Position numbers and translations under genes: made by a program. Below are positions 1 to 8,192 of a stretch of 64,000 nucleotides of DNA, one piece after another. The notes below the pieces were generated by a model. That model made no database searches. It had not been told where the DNA came from and worked only from the letters and a program-made list of their open reading frames with translations. Location: NCBI RefSeq assembly GCF_021354595.1, contig NZ_JADWYJ010000004.1:186001-250000 (forward strand), in the 5' to 3' direction. The DNA is from Maribellus sp. CM-23 (GTDB taxonomy: Bacteria > Bacteroidota > Bacteroidia > Bacteroidales > Prolixibacteraceae). The stretch's first letter is position 1, and each line of letters starts with the position of its first letter.

Positions 1-302
1 ATTTCAGTATCAAAAGTTTCCACAACGTGCAGCACCACATTGTCGTACGCTTTATCGTTTTGATGAAGGTGTTTGTTCCAGTCCGAAGCTTTTACGTGTA
101 TTTCAATATTTCCGGCCCAAACCGTATCACCGAGTTTTATGCGGGCATTGAAAAAATCAGGCCCCGAGTCGGTGTTCTTTCTGCCCGGGTGTATTATTTC
201 GATGGGTTCTCCGGCGCTGGTTTTCAAATCACCGGAATCAAAAAGACGGTTTTCCCAAACGTACTGTAAAAATTCTTCAGGCATGCAGGACGGGGTATTC
301 AT
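1..302 (-). CDS. DUF2851 family protein (partial, N-terminal part)
   Basis: The reverse strand encodes about 100 residues starting MNTPSCMPEEFLQYVWENR, followed by GEPIEIIHPGRKNTDSGPDF and AGNIEIHVKASDWNKH. This is the conserved N-terminus of the DUF2851 family, found almost only in Bacteroidota, whose function is unknown. The ATG at 302 is chosen; a second ATG at 284 (MPEEF) is also possible and would match shorter family members. The gene runs off the left edge, so only the N-terminus is visible and no statement can be made about the rest. Family recognition is from memory of conserved motifs. Confidence 0.8.
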   Translation of the reverse strand, partial: MNTPSCMPEEFLQYVWENRLFDSGDLKTSAGEPIEIIHPGRKNTDSGPDFFNARIKLGDTVWAGNIEIHVKASDWNKHLHQNDKAYDNVVLHVVETFDTE

Positions 303-584
303 TTCATTCTATTTTCTTTAAAAGTAAGGAAAATTGAATAAAGTAGCATTGCCTTTATTTTTGCTTTAACTATTGATAGGGTGCTAGATCAGTTGTCCGT
401 AATATCTTCTTCGCGATATTCGTGTGTTCTTTGGCAGAACGTTTTTTACTGGATTTAGATTGAATGGATTGATGAGATTGAACCAATCTGCATCAATCTG
501 TCATCAATCCTGTCAGGCTTGTCCAGGTTCGGGGATAAAGTGCCGAATTGTCGTTTGATTTTCTTTTTCGAAAGGATGGACCAG
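303..584. other. Gene-free stretch with an inverted repeat
   Basis: No credible gene is seen between the DUF2851 gene and the TrmH-type gene. The stretch carries a perfect 10-bp inverted repeat, GGATTGATGA at 466-475 and TCATCAATCC at 501-510, with further GATTG/CAATC copies inside the loop. It may be an intergenic repeat or the 3' hairpin of the methyltransferase gene, but no T-run follows it. Confidence 0.5.
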
Positions 585-1115
585 CTACTCCTGCATTTTC
601 TGAAAAATATCCCAAAGCACAATTCCGGCACTCACCGAAATATTGAAGGAATGCTTGGTTCCGTATTGCGGAATTTCAATGCTGCCGTTGCAAAGGTTTA
701 CCACCGATTGTTTTACTCCCTTTACTTCGTTGCCAAAAACAAGCGCGATCTTTTCATTCTCACCGGGCCGGAAATCGGGCAGCATAATGCTGTTCTCCAC
801 CTGTTCGATGGCGTAAACTGTAAAGCCGTCTTCTTTTAAGTTTTTTACCACGTCTTCGGTATGTTCATGGTATTCCCACGCAACCGACCGTTCGGCGTCT
901 AGCGCCGTTTTGCGGATTTCGTTGTTGGGTGGTGTGGCGGTGATTCCGCAGAGATAGATTTTACGAACCAGCAAAGCATCCGACGTACGAAATACAGAGC
1001 CAATATTGTGACAACTCCTGATGTTGTCGAGTACCACAACCATTGGCGATTTTTCTGATTCCTGATATTCTTCCACCGTCAGCCTGTTAAGCTCGCTGTT
1101 TCTTAGTTTTCGCAT
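585..1115 (-). CDS. TrmH/SpoU family RNA 2'-O-methyltransferase
   Basis: A 176-residue SPOUT-fold methyltransferase, which would transfer a methyl group from S-adenosylmethionine to a ribose 2'-OH in tRNA or rRNA. The three SpoU motifs are visible: NIGSVFRTSDALL (residues 37-49), ALVFGNEVKGV near residue 130, and IPQYGTKHSFNISVSAG near residue 150. The protein consists of the SPOUT domain with only a short N-terminal tail and lacks the substrate-binding extension of RlmB, so the target RNA cannot be named. It stands alone on the minus strand, 116 bases downstream of the arginine deiminase gene. Confidence 0.9.
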   Translation of the reverse strand: MRKLRNSELNRLTVEEYQESEKSPMVVVLDNIRSCHNIGSVFRTSDALLVRKIYLCGITATPPNNEIRKTALDAERSVAWEYHEHTEDVVKNLKEDGFTVYAIEQVENSIMLPDFRPGENEKIALVFGNEVKGVKQSVVNLCNGSIEIPQYGTKHSFNISVSAGIVLWDIFQKMQE

Positions 1116-1117
1116 TA

Positions 1118-1155
1118 TTTGTAAGCTGTGAGCCTCGAGCCATGAGCTTCGAGTA
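1118..1155. repeat. Short interspersed AGCTTCGAG-type repeat
   Basis: The spacer upstream of the TrmH gene has the related words AGCTGTGAG, CCTCGAGCC and GAGCTTCGAG in tandem. A relative occurs at 4107-4130, where TTAGCTTCGAGCC is followed by ACAAGCTTTT. Both sit between genes. This is visible similarity only; it may be a dispersed intergenic repeat family of this genome. Confidence 0.35.
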
Positions 1156-1231
1156 TGTTTCTAAAAGATAAATTCTTTTTTATATTGTCAATATTTTTTG
1201 AGACTGTGACTGTCAACTGAGACTCTAAAGA

Positions 1232-2491
1232 TCACCAATTCACTTCTGCTCTCCTGATCGGTTGTGTCATACAACGGGCGCCACCGCCACCCCTCGCCAG
1301 TTCTGAACCGGCAATGGTTACCACGCATTTTTTGTAATCATCGATCGAAATCTTTCCTTCTATTACATCGGTGGCGGCAAGTATTTCGTAGCCCTTGCTG
1401 TTAAGTTCGTCCAGTGTATGATTATTGCGCTGGTAGCCGATAATTTTTCCCGGTTCAAACGCAAAAAAGTTGGCTCCGCTGTGCCATTGTTCGCGTTCCT
1501 GCATCCAGGCATCCACATGGCCTCCGCAGGAGATGGGCTCCAGATCCATCCCCAGTTTCTGAAGCGCTGCCGGAATATTTGGGAACTCTTCTATCTTGTT
1601 CACCCTTCCGTTTTCGATTTCAAGATGAATGGTCCGGTAACGGCTCATGCCAAAAATAACCGGCGGGTAAACCATGCATTCATGTTTGTTCAGAAAAGTA
1701 AAAACCATATCGAGGTGGATAAAGGACTCGGGCGACGAAGGTAGCTCCTGTACAATGATGTGGTGTTTTTCTTTCTTTGTCCTTTTGATGCTTTCGATGA
1801 TAAAATCGATCCCCTGGGTACTGGTTCTTATTCCTGTTCCGATCACAAAGATATCTTCGCGGGCAATCTGAACATCACCACCTTCGATGGTGGAGCGTGG
1901 ATGTACCTGTATTTCAAAAGCAGGTTTTGACGGGTTCAAAACAGTCGTTTCAATCTCGGGATGGTGGTTAAAGATGGCATCCATAATCATCGACTCGCGT
2001 TCGCGAACCGGGTTGGCCATTTTTCCCACCAGCATGCTCTCGTTCATTCCCATGGCCGAGTCGCGTGTGAAAAACAGATTGTGCAGTGGCCGCAGCCAAA
2101 AACGTTCGTTGCTGAGGTAGTTGGTCAGGTTGTTCTTTTCCAGCGCAACACCTTCCACCAGCAGTTTGCTCAGTACATCGGCCGGAGTATTAAGCAGCGA
2201 CCTGCTGAGCTCAATTTTTTCGAGCGTGCAAATGTCGTTTAGCAACTGGTGTTTCACCTCCTCTTTTTCAAGAATAACCGACAACAGGTCTTTTACCTCG
2301 AAAACACGGGTAACTTTTTGTAGCACCCCATTTAACTGCGCGTATTCCTTCGAGGCAATCGAAAGATTCAGAATGTCGCTGTACAAGGCCCGTTCGGCGT
2401 TTTCCGGTGTCATGTTTTCCACTTCCGACCCCGGCGTGTGCACAATTACGCCTTCCAGTTTACCGATCTCAGAATGAACGCTTGTCTTCAT
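1232..2491 (-). CDS. arcA: Arginine deiminase
   Basis: Hydrolyses L-arginine to citrulline and ammonia; a cytoplasmic guanidino-group-modifying enzyme. The 419-residue protein has the full family length. Visible motifs are the N-terminal GKLEGVIVHTPG, PLHNLFFTRD, the EGGD substrate motif, FIHLDMVFTF with the catalytic histidine, and the C-terminal GGGGARCMTQPI with nucleophile Cys407. No arcB, arcC or arcD lies beside it, so the energy-yielding deiminase pathway is not visible here; arginine degradation for nitrogen or acid resistance is equally possible. A -7 box matching TAnnTTTG lies at 2516-2523, giving a short leader. Confidence 0.95.
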   Translation of the reverse strand: MKTSVHSEIGKLEGVIVHTPGSEVENMTPENAERALYSDILNLSIASKEYAQLNGVLQKVTRVFEVKDLLSVILEKEEVKHQLLNDICTLEKIELSRSLLNTPADVLSKLLVEGVALEKNNLTNYLSNERFWLRPLHNLFFTRDSAMGMNESMLVGKMANPVRERESMIMDAIFNHHPEIETTVLNPSKPAFEIQVHPRSTIEGGDVQIAREDIFVIGTGIRTSTQGIDFIIESIKRTKKEKHHIIVQELPSSPESFIHLDMVFTFLNKHECMVYPPVIFGMSRYRTIHLEIENGRVNKIEEFPNIPAALQKLGMDLEPISCGGHVDAWMQEREQWHSGANFFAFEPGKIIGYQRNNHTLDELNSKGYEILAATDVIEGKISIDDYKKCVVTIAGSELARGGGGARCMTQPIRRAEVNW

Positions 2492-2515
2492 ACTTCGTTT
2501 AGTTTTTTAGAGGAT

Positions 2516-2523
2516 CAAATATA
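2516..2523 (-). promoter_or_regulatory. Candidate -7 box of arcA
   Basis: Read on the minus strand the bases are TATATTTG, a full match to the Bacteroidota TAnnTTTG box, 25 bases before the arcA start. No clear -33 TTTG is seen at the expected distance. Confidence 0.4.
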
Positions 2524-2599
2524 TAAACTTTGCTTGGGCTGTAATGGATAAATTATTTATTCGTTCTACTTTTACACGGATAATTTTAAAAGGATTCGT

Positions 2600-3184
2600 T
2601 TGAGGAAATGGGTATCGATATTGGCAGGGCTTCTGATGGCGGGGCTTACATGGGCGCAACAACCTGATCGGAAGGAAGTGAATCTGGGCATGATTCAGAA
2701 CGGCGATACCATTGTGTTTAAAAACATCAAAGAGGTGGTTGTTTTTCCGGAGCGCGAGTTTAAGAACAAACGCGATTACCGGCGCTATTCGAGGTATGTG
2801 CAAAAAGTGAAAAAGGTGTACCCTTTGGCTGTTGAAGCCCGCGAACTGCTTGTTGAATATCAACCGCGGTACGAAGCGCTGGAAGACCGGGGCGATCAAC
2901 GAAAGCTGATGAAGAAGCTGGAGAAAGAACTGCTCGACAAACACAAAGACGAACTGAAAAAATGGTCGATCTCCGATGGTAGGATTCTGTTAAAACTGAT
3001 CAACCGCGAAACCGAGCGAACGCCCTACAGCCTGATTCAGGATTTTAGGGGAGGTTTTAGCGCCGTGTTCTGGCAGGGCATTGCCAAGCTGTTTAAGAAC
3101 GACCTGAAGGCAGGTTACGATCCCGATGACGAGGACAAAATGCTGGAAGAAATTGTGACCTTAATTGAGTTGGGGTATTTATAA
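2600..3184 (+). CDS. DUF4294 domain-containing exported protein
   Basis: A 194-residue protein with a signal peptide (RKWVSILAGLLMAGLTWAQQ) and then a charged, largely helical domain of the DUF4294 family, which is confined to Bacteroidota and has no assigned function. Recognisable features are the basic KNKRDYRRYSRYVQKVKKVY region and the ending SLIQDFRGGFSAVFWQGIAK. The start is a TTG at 2600; no in-frame ATG precedes the signal peptide, so a TTG start or a slightly different start is needed. The stop is one base before the thpR start, so both are probably cotranscribed and translationally coupled. Confidence 0.8.
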   Translation: MRKWVSILAGLLMAGLTWAQQPDRKEVNLGMIQNGDTIVFKNIKEVVVFPEREFKNKRDYRRYSRYVQKVKKVYPLAVEARELLVEYQPRYEALEDRGDQRKLMKKLEKELLDKHKDELKKWSISDGRILLKLINRETERTPYSLIQDFRGGFSAVFWQGIAKLFKNDLKAGYDPDDEDKMLEEIVTLIELGYL

Positions 3185-3185
3185 A

Positions 3186-3752
3186 ATGAACAAGGAAATC
3201 AGAACTTTTGTTGCTGTTAAAATCATTCCGGAGAAAGCATTGATGGATCAGTTTCGCCAATTCAAAAGTGTTTTTCAGGGCGATGGCATCAACTGGGTGC
3301 CGGAAGATATTTTTCATCTGACCCTTCGTTTTTTGGGGAACACGTCGCGTTTGCAGGCAGAACAATTATCCGAACGTTTTGCGGAAGTTGCCAGCGGTTT
3401 TACTTCTTTTGAGTTTGCAGTAAAAGGCGCCGGTTATTTTAAAAGCAAGGGCAGTCCGCGTGTGCTGTTTCTGAAAATCAATGATTCGGAACAGCTGTCG
3501 GCTTTGGCATCGGAAATTGAGACGTCGGTAGTTGCTGCCGGTTTTCAGGAAGAATTAAAAGCATTTCGTCCGCACCTTACGCTTGGGAGGGTCAAGCACC
3601 TGGGTAGCCGCAATCGTTTTTGTTCGATTGTTGATGATCTGCCGGAGGTTCTTTATCAGCAGGTGAAAGTTTCGGAGTTTATTTTTTATCAGAGTATCTT
3701 GAGGCCGGAAGGGCCCTTTTATCAACCAATAAAAACATTTCAGTTAAAATGA
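3186..3752 (+). CDS. thpR: RNA 2',3'-cyclic phosphodiesterase (LigT/ThpR family)
   Basis: A 188-residue member of the 2H phosphoesterase family. Both HxTx signature motifs are present: HLTLRFLG near residue 44 and HLTLGRVK near residue 130, which supply the two catalytic histidines. Family members open 2',3'-cyclic phosphates on RNA ends. The ATG at 3186 is preferred over an upstream in-frame TTG at 3165 because it begins directly after the DUF4294 stop and gives the family's usual N-terminus (IRTFVAVKI). Its stop overlaps the next gene's ATG (ATGA, 3749-3752). Confidence 0.92.
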   Translation: MNKEIRTFVAVKIIPEKALMDQFRQFKSVFQGDGINWVPEDIFHLTLRFLGNTSRLQAEQLSERFAEVASGFTSFEFAVKGAGYFKSKGSPRVLFLKINDSEQLSALASEIETSVVAAGFQEELKAFRPHLTLGRVKHLGSRNRFCSIVDDLPEVLYQQVKVSEFIFYQSILRPEGPFYQPIKTFQLK

Positions 3753-4075
3753 TTGCACAAACACCACAACCACCGTATTACGCGGTGATCTTTACTTCGG
3801 TACGAACCGAAATCGGCGATGGTTACAGCGAGATGGCTGACAAAATGGTTGAACTGGCTAAACAACAACTCGGATTTCTGGGCGTAGAAAGTGCGCGGAA
3901 CGAAATCGGAATTACGGTTTCTTACTGGGAGTCACTGGAAGCTATCCGAATGTGGAAAGCGAACGTGGACCATTTAGAAGCACAACGTTTAGGAAGAAAG
4001 AAGTGGTATAAAACTTATAAGACCCGAATTACAAAAGTGGAACGGGATTATGGGTTTGAAGGGCTGAAGGATTGA
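3749..4075 (+). CDS. Antibiotic biosynthesis monooxygenase (ABM) domain protein
   Basis: A 108-residue single-domain protein of the ABM dimeric alpha/beta-barrel superfamily. Visible hallmarks are the strand YYAVIFTSVR, a helix GYSEMADKMVELAKQQ, GFLGVESARNEIGITVSYWE and the helix-strand end KKWYKTYKTRITKVERDYGF. Close relatives are annotated as stress-type or heme-related monooxygenases, but the substrate is unknown. It overlaps thpR by four bases and is the last gene of the three-gene operon. Confidence 0.85.
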   Translation: MIAQTPQPPYYAVIFTSVRTEIGDGYSEMADKMVELAKQQLGFLGVESARNEIGITVSYWESLEAIRMWKANVDHLEAQRLGRKKWYKTYKTRITKVERDYGFEGLKD

Positions 4076-4106
4076 ATGCGAGAATGCTTTAATGCATGAA
4101 TAAACT

Positions 4107-4130
4107 GTTAGCTTCGAGCCACAAGCTTTT
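4107..4130. repeat. Second copy of the AGCTTCGAG-type repeat
   Basis: TTAGCTTCGAGCC followed by ACAAGCTTTT, similar to the words at 1118-1155, in the spacer after the ABM gene. Confidence 0.3.
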
Positions 4131-4216
4131 TCCGCAACAAGGAAACTGACTTGCGAGATATTGCTCAACTGTTGAATTGCAAAGGGCATGGAGCATGGGG
4201 AAAAAAGCACAACTTT

Positions 4217-4258
4217 GAACACTGAACACTGAACACTGAACACTAAACTCTGAACTCA
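4217..4258. repeat. Seven-base tandem repeat (GAACACT) at a gene end
   Basis: Four perfect GAACACT units run from 4217 to 4244, followed by two degenerate units (AAACTCT, GAACTCA) up to the stop of the sugar-transferase gene at 4256. The array could vary in copy number. Confidence 0.85.
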
Positions 4259-5674
4259 CTTTCCATTCCCCTTCACGCTGACCATAACCGTATAGATCAG
4301 TATCTTAAAGTCGATGTAAAGCGAGATGTTTTTCAGGTACATCATATCGTAGGGAAGCCGTTCGAGCATTTCGTCGACATTGGATGCATAGCCGTATTTT
4401 ACCTGCCCCCACGAGGTGATTCCCGGCCGCAGTTTGTGCAGGTGGGTGTAATAAGGCGCCCGTTCAACTATTTGTTTGATGTAGAATTCACGCTCGGGGC
4501 GCGGCCCTACCAGCGACATTTCGCCAATCAAAACATTGTAAAACTGCGGAATTTCATCTAAGTGTGTTTTTCGCAGAAAACGGCCAATTTTGGTGATTCG
4601 TCCGTCGTCTTCCGAAGAAAGGGCAGGGGTGCCATTTTCGGCATCTTTCACCATACTGCGCAGTTTATGAATATGAAAGGGCTTTCCGAAGCGGCCAACC
4701 CGCTCCTGTTTGTAAAAAACCGGTCCGTGCGAAGTGCTTTTTATGATGATCGCGAGCACAATAAAAACCGGGAAAAACAAAATCATGGCAATCAGCGAAA
4801 AAAGAACATCGAGCATTCGTTTGGTGTTTTCCTGCCAGGCAGGCATTAATCCGTTGCTGATTTTTATAAGTGGGCTGCTGTAAATCGTATTTACTTTAAC
4901 GGTTCCCGAGAGGAAGTCGTACAGGTCGGGAATCCCCCAGATCGTTACTTGCCGGTTTTCAATTACCGTGAGAATTTCGCTGGCCTTGGTTTCTTCGTGG
5001 GGCTCAAAAGCCAGGATCACTTCTTCGATATTGTTTTGCTGAAGAATGTTTAAAATATCGTCGATCTCTCCCAGGTTGGGCAGATGATCTTTTAGTGCGT
5101 CTTCCTTGTTGTCTTTCAGCGAAATGTATCCCACAAATTTATTTCCGGCCGGACGCAGCTGACTGTTCATGTCCTGAAAAAGTTTCAGGGCCTTTTTATT
5201 GCTACCGACGATCAGGGTATTGAACCCGATTTTACGCCGGTGAATTTTATGGATGGTTCCGGTGGTCAATACCAGCCTGAAAAAATAGGTCAAAGAAAAA
5301 TGCAGTCCAAACAAAACCAGCAGCGACTGGTAGTAGTTTTTGTACGATTCAATCCAGTCGTCGAGCATAAAGGCAAAGAAAAGTGCGATAACGCCCACTA
5401 CCGACGTGGCAAAAGTCTGCCCCAGTTCGAGTAGTCGGGAGCGTCGGAAAATATTCCGGTAAAAACCGGTGATGTAATAAAACAAAATCCAAAACGAAGG
5501 GATGATGATGAGTGCCAGGAAAAACTGGGGAGTGAGCTCAAAGGGCACATCCCAGCCTCCAAAAAACTGGGGCTCAATAATTTCTTTCCGATAGATAAAA
5601 AACAAACCCCAGGAAAGGGCTGCTGCCAGAAAATCAAAAGTAAGGTATTTGACGACCTGCCGCTTTTTGTTCAT
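4256..5674 (-). CDS. Polyprenyl glycosylphosphotransferase (undecaprenyl-phosphate sugar transferase)
   Basis: A 472-residue inner-membrane enzyme that would move a sugar-1-phosphate from a nucleotide sugar onto undecaprenyl phosphate, the first step of exopolysaccharide or O-antigen synthesis. The N-terminal half has four or five membrane spans (for example FFLALIIIPSFWILFYYI), followed by a CoA-binding-like domain (LIVGSNKKALKLFQDM). The C-terminal bacterial sugar transferase domain shows KRMLDVLFSLIAMILFFPVF, GPVFYKQERVGRFGKPF, KLRSM, the DEIPQ motif, LVGPRPERE and RPGITSWGQV. No polysaccharide cluster surrounds it; its only neighbour in the same direction is the Gfo/Idh-like gene 95 bases upstream. 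Confidence 0.93.
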   Translation of the reverse strand: MNKKRQVVKYLTFDFLAAALSWGLFFIYRKEIIEPQFFGGWDVPFELTPQFFLALIIIPSFWILFYYITGFYRNIFRRSRLLELGQTFATSVVGVIALFFAFMLDDWIESYKNYYQSLLVLFGLHFSLTYFFRLVLTTGTIHKIHRRKIGFNTLIVGSNKKALKLFQDMNSQLRPAGNKFVGYISLKDNKEDALKDHLPNLGEIDDILNILQQNNIEEVILAFEPHEETKASEILTVIENRQVTIWGIPDLYDFLSGTVKVNTIYSSPLIKISNGLMPAWQENTKRMLDVLFSLIAMILFFPVFIVLAIIIKSTSHGPVFYKQERVGRFGKPFHIHKLRSMVKDAENGTPALSSEDDGRITKIGRFLRKTHLDEIPQFYNVLIGEMSLVGPRPEREFYIKQIVERAPYYTHLHKLRPGITSWGQVKYGYASNVDEMLERLPYDMMYLKNISLYIDFKILIYTVMVSVKGNGK

Positions 5675-5769
5675 TCGCTCCGATTAAGTCTGGTTCCGTT
5701 TATTTGCAATTCAGCAGTAAAACGGACGACCTGGATTTTTATTGCCGCAAAAGTAGGCTTTTACATTCA

Positions 5770-6633
5770 CTAAAGGGAAGAAAACTGCATCAATTTGCGG
5801 TTGATCTTTTGTACCACATGCATGGCAATCAGGTAATCTTCCAGACAGCTGTTCTTCTTCACCTTTTTTTCGATGGTTTGTACAAAATGATCGAACTCGT
5901 TTGTGCCGGAATACCGGTCGAGGTTCACCGCCTTGTTGTTGCACAAAAATGTTCCTTGGGTAAAGTTGAAAGCCACAAACTGGTTATCAGCATAAATTCT
6001 GATTTTGAAATCGTTGAGTGATTCCAGTTTGCCGTAATTGAGGCTGATAACCGAGGCGTCGTTGAATTCGAGGCGCACGTTGGAAAAACGGGAACTGTTA
6101 AAACCCGGAAAAGCAACCGCACCGATTTTCTTCGGGCTGATGCCTGTAATGCCGAGTAACATCAGCAGCATGGTATACAACGATTCGCTGGCGGTTCCGC
6201 CGGGTTCGAAGTTCGAATATTCGATGAAGGCAGGCGTGTGCACGCTTTCGTTCATCCACTGAATAGCTGGTGTGAAATAGTACGGATTGGTGATTTGTAC
6301 CACCGATCCCGATTCGTTGGCGAGCTTGTTCAGTTCGGTACATTCGTCGATGGTAAGAGCCGGATGTTCGGTACAGAAAATATGCTTCGATTTTTTGATC
6401 ATTTCCTGCATGAGCCTGAAGGCGTTCGGAGTGGAATTATCCATCAAAATAACATCCGCGCGTTCAACCAGTTCCACCCGGTTAAATTCGGGCACCGAGT
6501 AATGAAAACTGTTTAGCTGGGTATGGCTCCCCACCGAGGCTTTCCCTATGATGTTTACAGAAGAATTTTCCTTTAATTTTAATGCATGAGGTTCCAGAAT
6601 CGCTGTCTTCCCAATTAGCCCGACATTCATCAT
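5770..6633 (-). CDS. Divergent Gfo/Idh/MocA family protein
   Basis: A 287-residue protein with the layout of Gfo/Idh/MocA oxidoreductases: an N-terminal Rossmann part (MMNVGLIGKTAILEPHALKL), the segment RADVILMDNSTPNAFRLMQE where a nucleotide-binding strand is expected, and a C-terminal alpha/beta part. It is shorter than the usual 330-380 residues. The glycine loop is degenerate, and the conserved EKP motif that carries the catalytic lysine reads CTEHPALT, so lysine is replaced by histidine. Normal dehydrogenase activity is therefore doubtful. It may assist sugar modification for the transferase gene downstream, but this is inferred from position only. Confidence 0.7.
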   Translation of the reverse strand: MMNVGLIGKTAILEPHALKLKENSSVNIIGKASVGSHTQLNSFHYSVPEFNRVELVERADVILMDNSTPNAFRLMQEMIKKSKHIFCTEHPALTIDECTELNKLANESGSVVQITNPYYFTPAIQWMNESVHTPAFIEYSNFEPGGTASESLYTMLLMLLGITGISPKKIGAVAFPGFNSSRFSNVRLEFNDASVISLNYGKLESLNDFKIRIYADNQFVAFNFTQGTFLCNNKAVNLDRYSGTNEFDHFVQTIEKKVKKNSCLEDYLIAMHVVQKINRKLMQFSSL

Positions 6634-6768
6634 TTTTCCAGATATTTATACGGTTTCAACAAAGGTAAACGTCAGTTCCATATAATTTTGATATGTCAGG
6701 GCTAATTTATTAACGTTAAATGTTAATATTGAACAAGGGTGCGCCTCGTTTAAAAGGGGCAATTCGTT

Positions 6769-6776
6769 TAATTTTG
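6769..6776 (+). promoter_or_regulatory. Candidate -7 box of pcm
   Basis: TAATTTTG matches the TAnnTTTG consensus and ends eight bases before the pcm ATG. If used, the transcript would be nearly leaderless. No good -33 element is seen. Confidence 0.35.
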
Positions 6777-6783
6777 TGATTTA

Positions 6784-7446
6784 ATGTCAGGAATGGATCA
6801 AAATGATACTCCTCGTCACCAAGGCCTCCGTAAAAAGCTGGTTGACGGATTGAAAATAAAAGGAATACGAAACGAGAATGTTTTGACGGCCATCGGAGAG
6901 GTGCCGCGCCACCTGTTTATGGACAGCGGGTTTGTGAACTTTGCTTACAAGGATCAGGCTTTTCCGATCGGTGCCGGGCAAACCATTTCACAGCCCTACA
7001 CCGTGGCTTTTCAAACGCAGCTTCTGGAGGTTGAGAAAAACCAGAAGGTTTTGGAGGTAGGTACAGGTTCGGGCTACCAGGCAGCGGTTTTGTGTGCCAT
7101 GGGTGCCAAGGTTTTTACCATCGAACGGCAGAAGGAGTTGTACAACAAGGTTCATAAGTTTCTGCCGGCCATCGGTTATTCGCCGGCCTGTTTTTTTGGA
7201 GATGGCTACAAAGGCTTGCCTACTTTGGCTCCTTTCGACCGGATCATTGTTACTGCCGGTGCACCCACTGTTCCGCTTAGTCTAAAATATCAGCTAAAAG
7301 TGGGCGGGAAGATGGTGATCCCGGTGGGTGACAACAATAAACAGGAAATGTACGTTGTTAACCGTGTAGACGAAAACGACTACAGGATTGAAAAACATGG
7401 CCGCTTTTTGTTTGTGCCCATGTTGAAAGGAATCGTTAATTTCTGA
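6784..7446 (+). CDS. pcm: Protein-L-isoaspartate O-methyltransferase
   Basis: Repairs damaged proteins by methylating L-isoaspartyl residues using S-adenosylmethionine. The 220-residue protein has the family length. Motifs are the substrate loop IGAGQTISQPYTVAFQT, the SAM motif KVLEVGTGSGYQAAVL, VFTIERQKEL, and GDGYKGLPTLAPFDRIIVTA. The stop lies one base before the start of the metallo-hydrolase gene, so the two are very likely cotranscribed. Confidence 0.95.
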   Translation: MSGMDQNDTPRHQGLRKKLVDGLKIKGIRNENVLTAIGEVPRHLFMDSGFVNFAYKDQAFPIGAGQTISQPYTVAFQTQLLEVEKNQKVLEVGTGSGYQAAVLCAMGAKVFTIERQKELYNKVHKFLPAIGYSPACFFGDGYKGLPTLAPFDRIIVTAGAPTVPLSLKYQLKVGGKMVIPVGDNNKQEMYVVNRVDENDYRIEKHGRFLFVPMLKGIVNF

Positions 7447-7447
7447 T

Positions 7448-8086
7448 ATGATAACAATACAAAAATTTGTAGTGAATCCTTTGGGTGAGAATTCCTACAT
7501 TCTGTCGGACGAAACAGGCGAATGTGTGTTTGTTGATCCCGGGTTTTATTACACCGAAGAGAAGGAAGAAGTAAAGGAATACATTGCCGTAAATCAGCTG
7601 AAACCGGTAATGATTGCCAATACGCATTGTCATTTCGATCATATTCTGGGAGTGGAATTTGTACGCGAACAATACGGAATTCCGTTTTATGCCCACGCCG
7701 AAGATGCTTTTCTGGTGGAACGGTCGGTTAGCCAGGCGCAGATGTTTGGTTTCGACATGAAGGAGGTAAAGCCAATGGACGGCTGGTTGCACGAAGGAGA
7801 AACACTCAAATTCGGAAACACTGAAATGAAAATCCTTCATGTTCCGGGGCACTCGCCGGGACACGTGGTGTTTTATTCCGAAGAAGAGAATATTCTGGTA
7901 GTTGGCGACGTGCTTTTTTATGGAAGCATTGGCCGGACAGATCTTCCGGGAGGAAATTACGATACATTGATTTCGGGTATCAAAACAAAATTGTTAACGC
8001 TTCCCGAAGATGTTAAAGTGTATTCGGGGCACGGACCGGAAACATCGGTTGGCGTTGAGAAATGGTCGAATCCGTTTTTAACGTAG
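7448..8086 (+). CDS. Metallo-beta-lactamase-fold hydrolase (glyoxalase II/YcbL-like)
   Basis: A 212-residue protein with the metal-binding motif NTHCHFDHILG (HxHxDH), the histidine of HVPGHSPGH, the aspartate of VVGDVLF and the C-terminal histidine in VYSGHGPETS. These six ligands fit a dinuclear zinc or iron site. The spacing and length match the small YcbL-type group related to hydroxyacylglutathione hydrolase; the C-terminal helical domain of true glyoxalase II is missing. It follows pcm by one base. The substrate is unknown. Confidence 0.88.
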   Translation: MITIQKFVVNPLGENSYILSDETGECVFVDPGFYYTEEKEEVKEYIAVNQLKPVMIANTHCHFDHILGVEFVREQYGIPFYAHAEDAFLVERSVSQAQMFGFDMKEVKPMDGWLHEGETLKFGNTEMKILHVPGHSPGHVVFYSEEENILVVGDVLFYGSIGRTDLPGGNYDTLISGIKTKLLTLPEDVKVYSGHGPETSVGVEKWSNPFLT

Positions 8087-8148
8087 ACAAAAAGTTCATT
8101 GAAAGGAGTTGTTGGTTTAAAATCATTTTTTGAATGGACGGCTCTGAC

Positions 8149-8156
8149 TAATTTTG
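8149..8156 (+). promoter_or_regulatory. Candidate -7 box of gcvP
   Basis: TAATTTTG is a perfect TAnnTTTG match 37 bases before the gcvP ATG. A TTTG at 8129-8132 is a poor -33 candidate because the gap (16 bases) is shorter than usual. Confidence 0.45.
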
Positions 8157-8192
8157 CAAAAAATTCAATCAAATAAATTAATTCATTCACAA

